From NCBI GenBank assembly GCA_040754815.1, contig JBFMBX010000008.1, positions 103,282-167,281 on the forward strand: a DNA stretch of 64,000 bases, written 5' to 3'. The notes beneath the pieces are model-generated. The model made no database searches, was not told where the DNA came from, and saw nothing but the letters and a program-made list of their open reading frames with translations. This DNA is from Bellilinea sp040754815 (GTDB lineage: Bacteria > Chloroflexota > Anaerolineae > Anaerolineales > Anaerolineaceae). Shown here piece after piece: positions 41,193 through 49,750 of this stretch. The position numbers and the translations under genes were made by a program. The first letter of the stretch is position 1. The number at the start of each line of letters is the position of its first letter.

Positions 41193-42977
41193 TTAATCTT
41201 CTTCAAAACGCATGCTGTAAAGGTCGTAATAAACCCCTCTTTTTTGAAGTAACTGCTGGTGATTTCCGTCCTCGATGATTTCGCCATTTTGAATGACCAG
41301 AATTCGGTCGGCGTTGGTGATGGTGGAGAGGCGGTGAGCGATAATCAGTGAGGTGCGGCCTTTCAACAAGCGGGAGAGACCAGCCTGAATCTGCCGTTCG
41401 GTTTGGGTGTCCACACTGGATGTGGCTTCATCGAGAATGAGAATGCGCGGGTCGGCGAGCAGAGCGCGGGCGAAAGAAATCAACTGCCGCTGGCCAACCG
41501 ATAAAATAGCCCCGCCTTCTTCGACAGGTGTATCATAACCTTGCGGCAGCTGACGGATAAATTCATCCGCCCCAACCGCTTTTGCTGCCGCTTCCACTTC
41601 TTCGTTGCTGGCATTCAGTCGGCCAAAACGAATATTTTCACGCACAGTGCCGGAAAATAGAAACGGATCTTGGAGGACAATGCCGAATTGTCGGCGCAGA
41701 CTATGCTGGGAAACGGTGCGCAGATCGTATCCGTCAATAAAAACAGTTCCTTCGGTTGGGTCGTGGAAGCGGGCAACCAGTTTGATGAAGGTGGATTTAC
41801 CTGCGCCGGTTTTGCCCACCAGGGCGACTGTCTGGCCGGGGGGGATGCTCAAATTGATGTTACGTAAAACAGGTGTTGGATCATCAGAATAGTGAAAACT
41901 GACGTTCTGGAAACGAATTTCGCCTCGTATGGGAGGCATTTCGATTGCATCGGGTGCATCTTTAACTTCGATGGGGGAATGGAGAAGATTGAGGATTCGC
42001 TCGCCGCTTGCCATGGTGGACTGAAATGAATCGAAACGGCGGCTCAGATCACGGATGGGGTCAAAAAAACGGTTGATATACAAAACAAAAGCCACTAACG
42101 TACCGGCCGTCAGCTGTTCACCCAGCACGGCACTTCCGCCCACCCACACCACCAAGGCCATGGCAGTGATGCCAAGAAAATCCACGGCGGGGAAGAAGAG
42201 TGCCGCAAGACGGGCTGCTTTGAGGTTGATTTCCAGATTATTGCGGTTGACCGTATCCCGAAAATAAGCGTAATTGATATCCTCGCGCGAAAAGGCCTGC
42301 ACAACCCGTAAGCCATTGATATTTTCTGCCAGCACCGAGTTGACCCAGCTGATTGCTCTGCGCGATTCACGGTAATATTCTCTGGCCCGGTTGCGGAAAA
42401 TGCGTGTACTCAGGATGATGAGGGGCATGACACTGAAAGTCAGCAGGGAAAGGAGGGGATTCATACTGAACATGGTGATTACAATGCCAATCAGCACAAA
42501 GACATCGCGGGCAATGGCCAGCATTGCCCAGGTGATGAATTCGCGCAATACACTGACATCGTTGATCACCCGAACGATAATGCGGCCAACCGAATAATGG
42601 GAGAAAAAACTTAATGAAAGTCGCTGGAGGTGATGGAACAATTTGGAGCGGATATCAAAAATGATAGACTGCCCCACCCGCGACATGAGATAAACCCGCC
42701 CATAAATTGCCGACCATTGAGCAATGGCTACGATTAAATAAAGCAGAACAATATTACGCAGAGTGTCCACCGATTGAGGGACTACACCTTCATCCAGCGC
42801 CAGTTTAACCAGATACGGCCCGGCAACCGACGCAGCAGAGGTGATTGCCATGAGAAGCAAAGAAACAAGGAGGGGTTTCCAGTACGGTTTGACGAATGAA
42901 ATCAAACCCCGAACCACCTGTGGATCGTAACCTTTGAATTGAATATCCTCAACGGAGGATGGTGTGGTAGTGGCCAT
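41193..42977 (-). CDS. ABC exporter half-transporter (catalytic subunit of heterodimer)
   Basis: The 594-residue protein has six transmembrane helices (about 30-325) and a nucleotide-binding domain with Walker A GKTGAGKST, Q loop, signature LSVGQRQ and Walker B ILILDEATSSVD followed by the H loop (IAHRLST). The Walker B Glu is present, so this ATP site is complete, but its signature has Val for Gly. The neighbour has the reverse features. The pair is therefore a TM287/288- or BmrCD-like exporter; substrate unknown. It follows its partner by 8 bases. Confidence 0.92.
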   Translation of the reverse strand: MATTTPSSVEDIQFKGYDPQVVRGLISFVKPYWKPLLVSLLLMAITSAASVAGPYLVKLALDEGVVPQSVDTLRNIVLLYLIVAIAQWSAIYGRVYLMSRVGQSIIFDIRSKLFHHLQRLSLSFFSHYSVGRIIVRVINDVSVLREFITWAMLAIARDVFVLIGIVITMFSMNPLLSLLTFSVMPLIILSTRIFRNRAREYYRESRRAISWVNSVLAENINGLRVVQAFSREDINYAYFRDTVNRNNLEINLKAARLAALFFPAVDFLGITAMALVVWVGGSAVLGEQLTAGTLVAFVLYINRFFDPIRDLSRRFDSFQSTMASGERILNLLHSPIEVKDAPDAIEMPPIRGEIRFQNVSFHYSDDPTPVLRNINLSIPPGQTVALVGKTGAGKSTFIKLVARFHDPTEGTVFIDGYDLRTVSQHSLRRQFGIVLQDPFLFSGTVRENIRFGRLNASNEEVEAAAKAVGADEFIRQLPQGYDTPVEEGGAILSVGQRQLISFARALLADPRILILDEATSSVDTQTERQIQAGLSRLLKGRTSLIIAHRLSTITNADRILVIQNGEIIEDGNHQQLLQKRGVYYDLYSMRFEED

Positions 42978-42985
42978 GGGTTTTC

Positions 42986-44791
42986 TTACTCCAATGAATT
43001 ACCCGATCGAAGGTTAAATTTCAGGTCAACCGGTTGAGCTTCGAGTTCTTCCTCAAACTCTTCCTGGTTTTTCAATTGAAGATCATAAATTTGCCGGTAT
43101 TGGCCGTTAAGCGCAAGTAATTCGGAGTGAGTACCGCTCTCGACAATGCGCCCGTTATCCATGACCAGAATCAAATCGGCTTTTTTAACCGTAGAAAGCC
43201 GCTGAGCAATAATCAATGTGGTGCGCCCTTCCATCAGGGTGGAAAGTGCCTTTTGAATGAGGTGTTCCGTATGGGTATCTACACTGGATGTCGAATCATC
43301 CAGAATCAAAATCCGGGGGTTCATCAGTAATGCACGGCCTATGGCGATCCGCTGCCGCTGACCGCCGGAAAGGGTTACGCCTCTTTCTCCGATGACGGTA
43401 TCATAACCATCCGGTAGTTCCATTATGAAATCATGTGCCTGAGCGGCTTTTGCGGCGGCAATAATTTCCTCTTCACTGGCGTCTGGACGGCCATATGCAA
43501 GGTTTTCCCGAATTGTGGTGGAAAACAGCAAAGATGTTTGCAGAACGATGCCAATTTGACGGCGCAGCGATTTGAGGTCCATGTGACGCACATCAATGCC
43601 ATCTATTTTCACAGCGCCTTCGCTAACATCATAAAAACGGGGAATCAGGTTGACCAGTGTGGTTTTACCAGAGCCTGTCGCGCCGATGATGGCTACCCGT
43701 TGATTGGGTGAAATTTTCAGGTTAATGCTGGTGAGGATTGGTCTTTCATCCCGGTTGTAATGAAAGGATACATTTTCGAATTGAATTTCACCCCGGAAGG
43801 TCGGACAAATAACAGGATTTGAAGGGGATTGAATTTCCGATTCTGTCTCTAAAATTTCAAAGGTGCGTTGTAAGCCGGCGTAGGCTTCGCCAGCGGCGTT
43901 GACCAGCCAGGCCAGTTGTTGGGCGGGGTTTGCCAGCAGAAGCATATAACTGTTAAAAGCCACCAGTTCCCCCACCGTAATTTCACCCCGTATGACCATT
44001 TGACCGCCAAACCAGAGGATAAGAATAGTTCCCAGCGTAACAAGAAAAATCGTTGAGGGCATCACTTTGGCCCATTCCCGCACCACCGTGATCTGACGGT
44101 CGAATAATTTACGGTTGGTTTGGTCAAATCGCTCGGTTTCAAATTTTTCCTGGGCAAAAGCGCGCACCACCTGCACGCCCAGTACATTTTCCTGTAAGAT
44201 AGAGGATAATTCCCCCAGCGTATTGTCCACTGCAAGGAAGAGTCTGCCGACCCGCTTGCCGAAATCTGTGGTGAGAAGGACGAGGGGGATTAGAGGGGAA
44301 ATGGCAATGGCCGCCAAAACAGGATGGCGGTTAAATAGAAGAAACCCAATTCCAATTAAAAGGATGATGATGCGGGCCAGTTCAATCAATCCATGACCGG
44401 CGAAATTTTGTAATGAGCGCACATCTTCGATTACGCGGCTGATCAGCTGGCCGGTGGGCATGTGATCATGATAGGTGAATGAAAGCCGTTGAATATGGTC
44501 GTACAGGCGGTTGCGCAGGTCATAAGCCACATGGTGAGCAACCCATTCTGTCAGAAACTGTTGCCGAAAGCTGAGCAGGGCTTTGATCAGACCCAGCCCT
44601 AAAATTAACAGGGCGGCTATAAGGATAAATTGACGATTCCCACCGCTCAACCCAACATCAATGACCTGCCGAATGATGGCCGGAAAACTCATTTCAATAA
44701 CGGTCAGAATGAGAAGCAAAATACTGGCAAGGGTGATGTGCCGCAAGTACGGCCTGACCAGTGTTCGCAGGTTTTTAAGATGTCTTTTCAT
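42986..44791 (-). CDS. ABC exporter half-transporter (degenerate-site subunit)
   Basis: The 601-residue partner has six transmembrane helices (about 15-315) and a nucleotide-binding domain with Walker A GATGSGKTT and perfect signature LSGGQRQ. Walker B is ILILDDSTSSVD, with Asp where the catalytic Glu should be, and the H loop reads IAQRLST with Gln for His. Its own ATP site is thus non-hydrolytic, typical of one half of asymmetric heterodimers. An AGGAG site precedes ATG 44791. It is first in the two-gene operon. Confidence 0.92.
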   Translation of the reverse strand: MKRHLKNLRTLVRPYLRHITLASILLLILTVIEMSFPAIIRQVIDVGLSGGNRQFILIAALLILGLGLIKALLSFRQQFLTEWVAHHVAYDLRNRLYDHIQRLSFTYHDHMPTGQLISRVIEDVRSLQNFAGHGLIELARIIILLIGIGFLLFNRHPVLAAIAISPLIPLVLLTTDFGKRVGRLFLAVDNTLGELSSILQENVLGVQVVRAFAQEKFETERFDQTNRKLFDRQITVVREWAKVMPSTIFLVTLGTILILWFGGQMVIRGEITVGELVAFNSYMLLLANPAQQLAWLVNAAGEAYAGLQRTFEILETESEIQSPSNPVICPTFRGEIQFENVSFHYNRDERPILTSINLKISPNQRVAIIGATGSGKTTLVNLIPRFYDVSEGAVKIDGIDVRHMDLKSLRRQIGIVLQTSLLFSTTIRENLAYGRPDASEEEIIAAAKAAQAHDFIMELPDGYDTVIGERGVTLSGGQRQRIAIGRALLMNPRILILDDSTSSVDTHTEHLIQKALSTLMEGRTTLIIAQRLSTVKKADLILVMDNGRIVESGTHSELLALNGQYRQIYDLQLKNQEEFEEELEAQPVDLKFNLRSGNSLE

Positions 44792-44841
44792 CTCCTGTTT
44801 TCCATGTGAGTAAGGCGATGACAGGATTGTAAATTGGTCGG

Positions 44842-45186
44842 TTAGAGATGGAACGCGACTTCTTTTTCATGCACCACACCTGTGTCCTCGTACAGGATGG
44901 AGGCATGCAAGGTTAAATCCTGATTGGATTCTGTTTTTACCCTCAGATGAAGCGTGATCACAAATTCAAAATCAATATTTTCCACGATATAGGCACTGGC
45001 GAGAGCTTTTTTCTCGATGTCCCAAATTTCAAATTCCAGATCGGGCGGTTTTTGAAAGGGGGTCAGGCGGACATGTACTTTCAGCCGGTGAGTATCTTCC
45101 CACGGCACTACTTTTAACTCTAAAAACCGTACTTCTTCCGGTGGAACGGCTTCGGGATCTGGTTGAAGAGGATTAAAACGCTTCAT
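44842..45186 (-). CDS. Conserved-looking hypothetical protein, 114 aa
   Basis: I do not recognise a family. The protein begins with an acidic Pro-rich stretch (residues 1-20), followed by alternating hydrophobic residues consistent with an all-beta, Ig-like fold (HRLKVHVRLTPFQKPPDLEFEIWD, VITLHLRVK). It has no signal peptide, membrane segment or Cys. Its ATG overlaps the stop of the DUF1015 gene by one base (TAATG), which supports its being real and functionally linked. Confidence 0.65.
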   Translation of the reverse strand: MKRFNPLQPDPEAVPPEEVRFLELKVVPWEDTHRLKVHVRLTPFQKPPDLEFEIWDIEKKALASAYIVENIDFEFVITLHLRVKTESNQDLTLHASILYEDTGVVHEKEVAFHL

Positions 45187-46505
45187 TAAATAATTTTTCG
45201 GGCTTCCATGTAAAACCGCTTTTCGATTGCTTCTCCCATGGAAAATGTTTTGCGAGGAAGAACACCGTCCAGGATGACTGTCCTGAACAATTCGTTCTTA
45301 TCCATCGCAGGCAGGTAGAAACCACAGTTTTGGTCTTGCTGGGCAAGGGTGTAAAGGGCTTCTTCACCGTGAAGATAATCAATTTTCTCCGCAGCACCTT
45401 GTTTGAGCCAGTCATCCAGAAAGGCTTGCAGACTGCCAACCACAAGATTGGAAGTGGGTCTGATAATGGTGGCAATGCTGAAACCCTGTGCTGTAACAAC
45501 ACCAAAAGTCTGACCTTTGCCTACCTGCTGTCTGACCGCTGTTTCCATTTCATGAGAATTGTTAACAGCTTGGATGGCAACGCCGTCTTCCCCAAAGAAT
45601 CGTTGCAAAGCAGGGACGAGGGGTTGTTTTACTGCAAACAGCAGCCGATGAATGGGTTCAAAGACCAGCCCGCTGTCATGGAGATTTTCGACCTCTACCA
45701 GCGCGTAACGGGCAGGGTGATACATACCGACACACGGCTTCAATTTTTCCCAGCAGGCTTTGGCGGTGGCCAGCGAGTGATTACCATCCCCTACGGCAAA
45801 CAGTAGAACACCTTTTTCGCGGTCAACACCATACTTGGGGTAAAACACTTCCGGTGAAGCCAGTTGCTCAAGAGCGTGGATAACCTGTTTTTCAATTTTC
45901 AGGTCTTTGATCAATGCTCCCTTCAGATGACCGCTGCCCTGCATCAACTCAAAATCATAAAGCGGTGTGAGGGCTTCCGGGTGCTGGCTGACGGGTTCAA
46001 TAACCGTATGCTGAGGGTCGTCAATGAGAACGAGGATATGGGGTAGTTCCAGAACTGCACCTTCTCGAATACGCATACGGGGTGGCAGGCGTTCGATGAT
46101 CGTACCTTCGGTGGCACGGATCAGGGACTGAGAACCGGGTGAGTAATCATACTTTTCCAGATCCAAAGCGAGAATCAAACCGCGGCGGGTTTTACCCATC
46201 ACGGTGCGCTCCACGTAAATCAGCCCGCTGTGTACTTCGAAGATGCCGTCGTTCAGATAATCACGCATCCTTTGTTGAGCGGTGTGAATGCGCTCCATTT
46301 CCTCCGGTTTACCGAGGTAAACTTCGGGCAAAATCAGGTTGAAGGTTGAAGGGGCATCTCCAACAAATTTAGCCACCTGTTCCCAGTATTCCGGCTGAGA
46401 TGTAAACTGATCACAGGCAATGGTTGCCCATTTTTGTAAATCAACGCCTTTTTTGGGTAGTAGAACATCCGCAACCTGCACGCCGATTTCAGAGTATATT
46501 CGCAT
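45186..46505 (-). CDS. DUF1015-family protein
   Basis: The 439-residue protein matches DUF1015 (PF06245) across its length, including VLLPKKGVDLQKWATIACDQFTSQPEYW near the start and VGDGNHSLATAKACWE in the centre. Members are often called SerC-like or HTH-regulator-associated, but no reaction is established, and I assign none. A GAGG site lies upstream of ATG 46505. It is coupled to the 114-residue gene downstream. Confidence 0.85.
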   Translation of the reverse strand: MRIYSEIGVQVADVLLPKKGVDLQKWATIACDQFTSQPEYWEQVAKFVGDAPSTFNLILPEVYLGKPEEMERIHTAQQRMRDYLNDGIFEVHSGLIYVERTVMGKTRRGLILALDLEKYDYSPGSQSLIRATEGTIIERLPPRMRIREGAVLELPHILVLIDDPQHTVIEPVSQHPEALTPLYDFELMQGSGHLKGALIKDLKIEKQVIHALEQLASPEVFYPKYGVDREKGVLLFAVGDGNHSLATAKACWEKLKPCVGMYHPARYALVEVENLHDSGLVFEPIHRLLFAVKQPLVPALQRFFGEDGVAIQAVNNSHEMETAVRQQVGKGQTFGVVTAQGFSIATIIRPTSNLVVGSLQAFLDDWLKQGAAEKIDYLHGEEALYTLAQQDQNCGFYLPAMDKNELFRTVILDGVLPRKTFSMGEAIEKRFYMEARKII

Positions 46506-46535
46506 TGGATTAACCTCAAGGATGATATACAGGGA

Positions 46536-46574
46536 AAAAGAAAACGGTCTTTTTCATTTTACCAAAGACCGTTT
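46536..46574 (-). terminator. Rho-independent terminator of degV gene
   Basis: AAACGGTCTTT (46542-46552) and AAAGACCGTTT (46564-46574) form an 11-bp stem with an 11-base loop. On the minus strand it is followed by TTCTTTTTCC. It lies 64 bases after the DegV stop. Confidence 0.75.
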
Positions 46575-46637
46575 AATAATAAAGAGATAAAGTGGCGGAA
46601 AGGAAATCTGTCAATCAAGATCAGGACAATTGACTGA

Positions 46638-47495
46638 TTACATTCCTGCCATGAAAGCAATGCCTACCGTTCCCGGCCCGGTGTGGGTACCAATCACGGG
46701 AGAGACGGTGGCGGCAAACGCTTCGGCAATATCGGCGGGGTCAAAGCGCTGGCAGGCCTTTTCCAGCACGCGTTCGGCCTCCGCAGGCGCATTTGCATGA
46801 AGGGCGGCAATTCGAACCGGGCGCTGGTTTCCTACCCGCTGCACGAACAAATCGATAACCTTCTCGACGGCTTTATTCATGGTGCGAATTTTTTCAACCG
46901 CCACGATTTTTCCATCCTGAAGCCCGAGGATGGGTTTCAGACCGAGTGCCGTCCCGAGGAAGGCTGCCGCACCACCAATACGTCCACCACGATGTAAAAA
47001 TTCCAGTGTACTGACGGCAAATAAAACGCCGGTATGTTTTACGGCTTTTTCGGCAATTTCTTTACATTCCCGCAGCGATGCTCCCGTTTTTGCAGCGCGG
47101 GCAACCTGCAACGCCTGAAATCCCAATCCCATACCGGCAGAAAGAGAATCGACGATTTCGATGCGATCGGTATGAAGCATATTTTTTGCCTGTGTGGCAG
47201 AATCGATTGTGCCCGATAGGGCAGCAGAAATGTGAATGGAAAGAATATCGTAGCCTTGTTCGAGAAGGGATGAATAGACCTGTTGAAAGGCGGCAGGTGA
47301 GGGCTGAGAGGTGGTGGGCATGACTTTTGCATTCTGCAAGCGGGTGTAGAATTCCAAAGGCGTGATATCTATTCCGTCACGGAAAGTTTCTTCACCCCAA
47401 ATTACCTGCAGGGGAATCGTATGCAAAACAAAACCATTGCATAAATGCTCTGGAATATAGGCAGTGCTGTCGGTTACGACGGCAACCTTCGACAT
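46638..47495 (-). CDS. DegV-family fatty-acid-binding protein
   Basis: The 285-residue protein starts VAVVTDSTAYIP and has TTSQPSPAAF and HISAALSGTIDSA, the three motifs around the bound fatty acid in DegV/FakB proteins. In Firmicutes FakB presents fatty acids to kinase FakA; no fakA is near, so the role here is inferred. A TATAAT (47528-47533) and AGGAGAG site lie upstream. It is monocistronic with its own terminator. Confidence 0.93.
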   Translation of the reverse strand: MSKVAVVTDSTAYIPEHLCNGFVLHTIPLQVIWGEETFRDGIDITPLEFYTRLQNAKVMPTTSQPSPAAFQQVYSSLLEQGYDILSIHISAALSGTIDSATQAKNMLHTDRIEIVDSLSAGMGLGFQALQVARAAKTGASLRECKEIAEKAVKHTGVLFAVSTLEFLHRGGRIGGAAAFLGTALGLKPILGLQDGKIVAVEKIRTMNKAVEKVIDLFVQRVGNQRPVRIAALHANAPAEAERVLEKACQRFDPADIAEAFAATVSPVIGTHTGPGTVGIAFMAGM

Positions 47496-47527
47496 GGGTT
47501 TCTCTCCTGAGTTAAAGAATTAGTTTT

Positions 47528-47533
47528 ATTATA
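47528..47533 (-). promoter_or_regulatory. Candidate -10 element of the DegV-family gene
   Basis: TATAAT on the minus strand, 32 bases before the DegV ATG. No convincing -35 is seen. Confidence 0.35.
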
Positions 47534-47602
47534 ATTTTTCTCTCCATTAAACCCCTTGGATTGTAGAAAGTTACGTGTGAGTTAAAAAACCGCCGCTAAA
47601 CC

Positions 47603-47631
47603 TTGACCATTGTTCCTTATCCGGCTAGAAT
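47603..47631 (+). promoter_or_regulatory. Promoter of the ffh operon
   Basis: TTGACC (47603-47608), a 17-base spacer and TAGAAT (47626-47631). The start point near 47638 precedes an 8-bp hairpin with a 3-base loop (47641-47659, one G-U pair) in the leader, 24 bases before GTG 47684. Confidence 0.65.
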
Positions 47632-47683
47632 TATGCACACAACGCCCCTTGGGGGTGTTAATTTCTTATGGATTAAGGTCAGC

Positions 47684-49006
47684 GTGTTCGAATCGCTTTC
47701 ACAAAGACTGGAACAGGTATTCCAACAACTTCGCCGGCGGGGAAAACTATCCGAGCAGGATGTGGATGCCGCAATGCGCGAGGTGCGTCTGGCATTACTG
47801 GAAGCCGATGTTCACTTCAGCGTAGTCAAGGATTTTGTCAACCGTGTTCGCCAGCGCGCGGTGGGAGCAGAAGTTTCCAAAGCCCTTAATCCGGCCCAGC
47901 AGGTCATCAAAATTGTTCACGAGGAATTGATCAAAACGCTGGGCGAACCGGCGCGCCTCAACCTGACCGGGCCGAAACCGCGTGTCATCATGGTGGTGGG
48001 GTTGCAGGGTTCTGGTAAAACTACTGCCGCAGCGAAACTGGCATCTCTGTTGCGTTCACAAGGTGAGCGGGTTGAACTGGTGGCGGCCGATCCGTATCGT
48101 CCGGCTGCTATAAAACAACTGCAAACGCTGGGCGAAAGGATAGGAGTGCCGGTTTATACAGAGGAAGGTGTTAAACCTCCCGAACTGGTGGCCAAAGCCT
48201 TTGAAAAAGCACAAAAAGGCGGTGTAAGTGTGTTGATTGTGGATACCGCCGGCCGTTCTCAGCTGGATAATGCCTTGATGGACGAATTGAAAGCCATCAC
48301 GCGGCGGGTTACCCCTGCTGAAATATTACTGGTGGTGGATGCCATGATCGGTCAGGAGGCTCTGCACGTGGCCGAAGGATTCCGGGATACGGTAACGTTG
48401 ACCGGTTTGATTTTGACCAAAATGGATGGTGACGCAAGAGGTGGTGCCGCAATTTCCATTCGATCTGTTACAGGCGTACCTTTGAAATTCCTCGGTACGG
48501 GTGAGGGCATTGAGGCCATTGAAGTTTATGATCCCGGCCGTCTGGCTTCCCGTATTCTGGGCATGGGGGATGTGATCGGTTTGATCGAACGGGCTGAGGC
48601 TGCCTTTGATGAACAAGAAGCCAAAGAGCAGGCCGAGAAGATGCTTTCCGGCTCGTTTACACTGGAAGATTTTGCCAAACAGTTGAAACAAATTCGGAAA
48701 ATGGGTCCATTTGCCCAAATTTTGGAAATGCTGCCCGGCGGATTGGGGCAGATGGCACGCAACATCTCACCCGAGGAAGCCGAACGCTCCCTTAAGATTA
48801 CGGAGGCAATCCTTAACTCAATGACACGGGAAGAACGCCGCCGCCCTGAGATTCTCAATGCCAGCCGGCGAAGAAGAATTGCCCGGGGTTCCGGCACGCA
48901 GGTTCAGGATGTGAATCGCGTTCTAAAACAATTCCGCGATGCGCAGAAGATGTTCAAGACTTTACAAAAAACAGGAGGACGGGGACTACCGCGCCTGTTT
49001 GGCTAA
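47684..49006 (+). CDS. ffh: Signal recognition particle GTPase Ffh
   Basis: Ffh binds 4.5S RNA and signal sequences and targets ribosomes to the membrane with FtsY. The 440-residue protein has the N domain (FESLSQRLEQVFQQLRRRGKLSEQDVD), the G domain (GLQGSGKTTAAAKLA, DTAGRSQLD, TKMDGDARGGAA, GTGE) and the M domain with the RNA-binding RRRRIARGSGTQVQDVN. GTG 47684 is chosen because FESLS is the family N-terminus; the longer frame to 47603 runs into the promoter. It heads the ffh-rpsP-khpA-rimM cluster, a common bacterial order. Confidence 0.97.
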   Translation: MFESLSQRLEQVFQQLRRRGKLSEQDVDAAMREVRLALLEADVHFSVVKDFVNRVRQRAVGAEVSKALNPAQQVIKIVHEELIKTLGEPARLNLTGPKPRVIMVVGLQGSGKTTAAAKLASLLRSQGERVELVAADPYRPAAIKQLQTLGERIGVPVYTEEGVKPPELVAKAFEKAQKGGVSVLIVDTAGRSQLDNALMDELKAITRRVTPAEILLVVDAMIGQEALHVAEGFRDTVTLTGLILTKMDGDARGGAAISIRSVTGVPLKFLGTGEGIEAIEVYDPGRLASRILGMGDVIGLIERAEAAFDEQEAKEQAEKMLSGSFTLEDFAKQLKQIRKMGPFAQILEMLPGGLGQMARNISPEEAERSLKITEAILNSMTREERRRPEILNASRRRRIARGSGTQVQDVNRVLKQFRDAQKMFKTLQKTGGRGLPRLFG

Positions 49007-49012
49007 CGAAGT

Positions 49013-49060
49013 ACCTCTAAAAGAAAGCGCTTCCTTCGGCGCCCCTCGACTTTTAGAGGT
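49013..49060 (+). promoter_or_regulatory. Structured hairpin between ffh and rpsP
   Basis: ACCTCTAAAAG (49013-49023) and CTTTTAGAGGT (49050-49060) form an 11-bp perfect stem that encloses a smaller GCGC/GCGC stem (49027-49030 and 49039-49042). The following sequence TCAACTTG is not U-rich, so it is not a standard terminator. A weak promoter (TTGAAA 49065-49070, TAAAAT 49086-49091, spacer 15) follows. It may stabilise or process the mRNA or regulate rpsP. Confidence 0.5.
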
Positions 49061-49123
49061 CAACTTGAAATGCCACTTCCTATGCTAAAATGATCATAAA
49101 GAAATGAGGAGAAAAGATCAACT

Positions 49124-49468
49124 ATGGTTCGAATACGATTGCGCCGTATTGGTTTAAAGGGACAACCCAGTTACCGCATCGTTGCGGCCGATAAAGAAAG
49201 TCCGCGAGATGGGCGTTTTCTGGAAATTCTTGGTTTTTACAATCCCCGCACCGAACCGTTCACTTTTCAGGTGAACGAGGAACGCATCTATCACTGGTTG
49301 AAAAACGGGGCAAAACCGACAGAATCGGTTCAAAAACTTTTCGATAGTGTCGGTTTGACCAAGCGTTGGGAAAGGGTCAAAGCAGGGGAACCGATTGAGG
49401 AGGTTTTGAAAGAAGCTGAGGCTTACTACGCTGCCCGCAAAGCAGGTGTAAAAACCAATCCGGTATAA
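49124..49468 (+). CDS. rpsP: 30S ribosomal protein S16
   Basis: The 114-residue protein begins MVRIRLRRIGLKGQPSYRIVAADKESPRDGRFLEILGFYNP, a canonical S16 start, with an extended C-terminus (about 85-114) rich in Ala, Glu and Lys. S16 helps assemble the 30S body. A GAGGAGA site precedes the ATG. It is followed by khpA and rimM. Confidence 0.97.
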   Translation: MVRIRLRRIGLKGQPSYRIVAADKESPRDGRFLEILGFYNPRTEPFTFQVNEERIYHWLKNGAKPTESVQKLFDSVGLTKRWERVKAGEPIEEVLKEAEAYYAARKAGVKTNPV

Positions 49469-49513
49469 AATCTTAAAAAAATCATCCAGAGCCGCTGAGC
49501 GAAAGGATTGATC

Positions 49514-49750
49514 GTGAAAGAATTGATTGAATATATTGCCTCATCACTGGTTGATGACCCGACACAGGTGCGGGTCAGGCAGGAATGGGTTGGAGGAAAA
49601 GCCCGGCTGGAACTGTGGGTAGCCAAAGAAGATATGGGCAGAGTGATTGGAAAAAGCGGGCGGGTTGCGAATGCTATGCGGGTTTTATTGCGCGTAGCTG
49701 CAGCACGTGAGGGGAAGCAGGCTACCCTGGATGTCATGGAGCCTCGTTGA
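49514..49750 (+). CDS. khpA: KH-domain RNA-binding protein KhpA
   Basis: The 78-residue protein is one type II KH domain with the GRVIGKSGRVANAMRVLL version of the GxxG loop. KhpA binds small RNAs with KhpB in many bacteria. GTG 49514 is used, since AAAGGA sits 6 bases upstream; the in-frame TTG at 49508 has no spacing to it. The position between rpsP and rimM is conserved widely. Its stop overlaps the rimM start (TGATG). Confidence 0.93.
   Translation: MKELIEYIASSLVDDPTQVRVRQEWVGGKARLELWVAKEDMGRVIGKSGRVANAMRVLLRVAAAREGKQATLDVMEPR

Noticed and set aside
47603..47683. N-terminal extension of Ffh
   Set aside because: It would begin in the -35 element; Ffh proteins start near FESLS.
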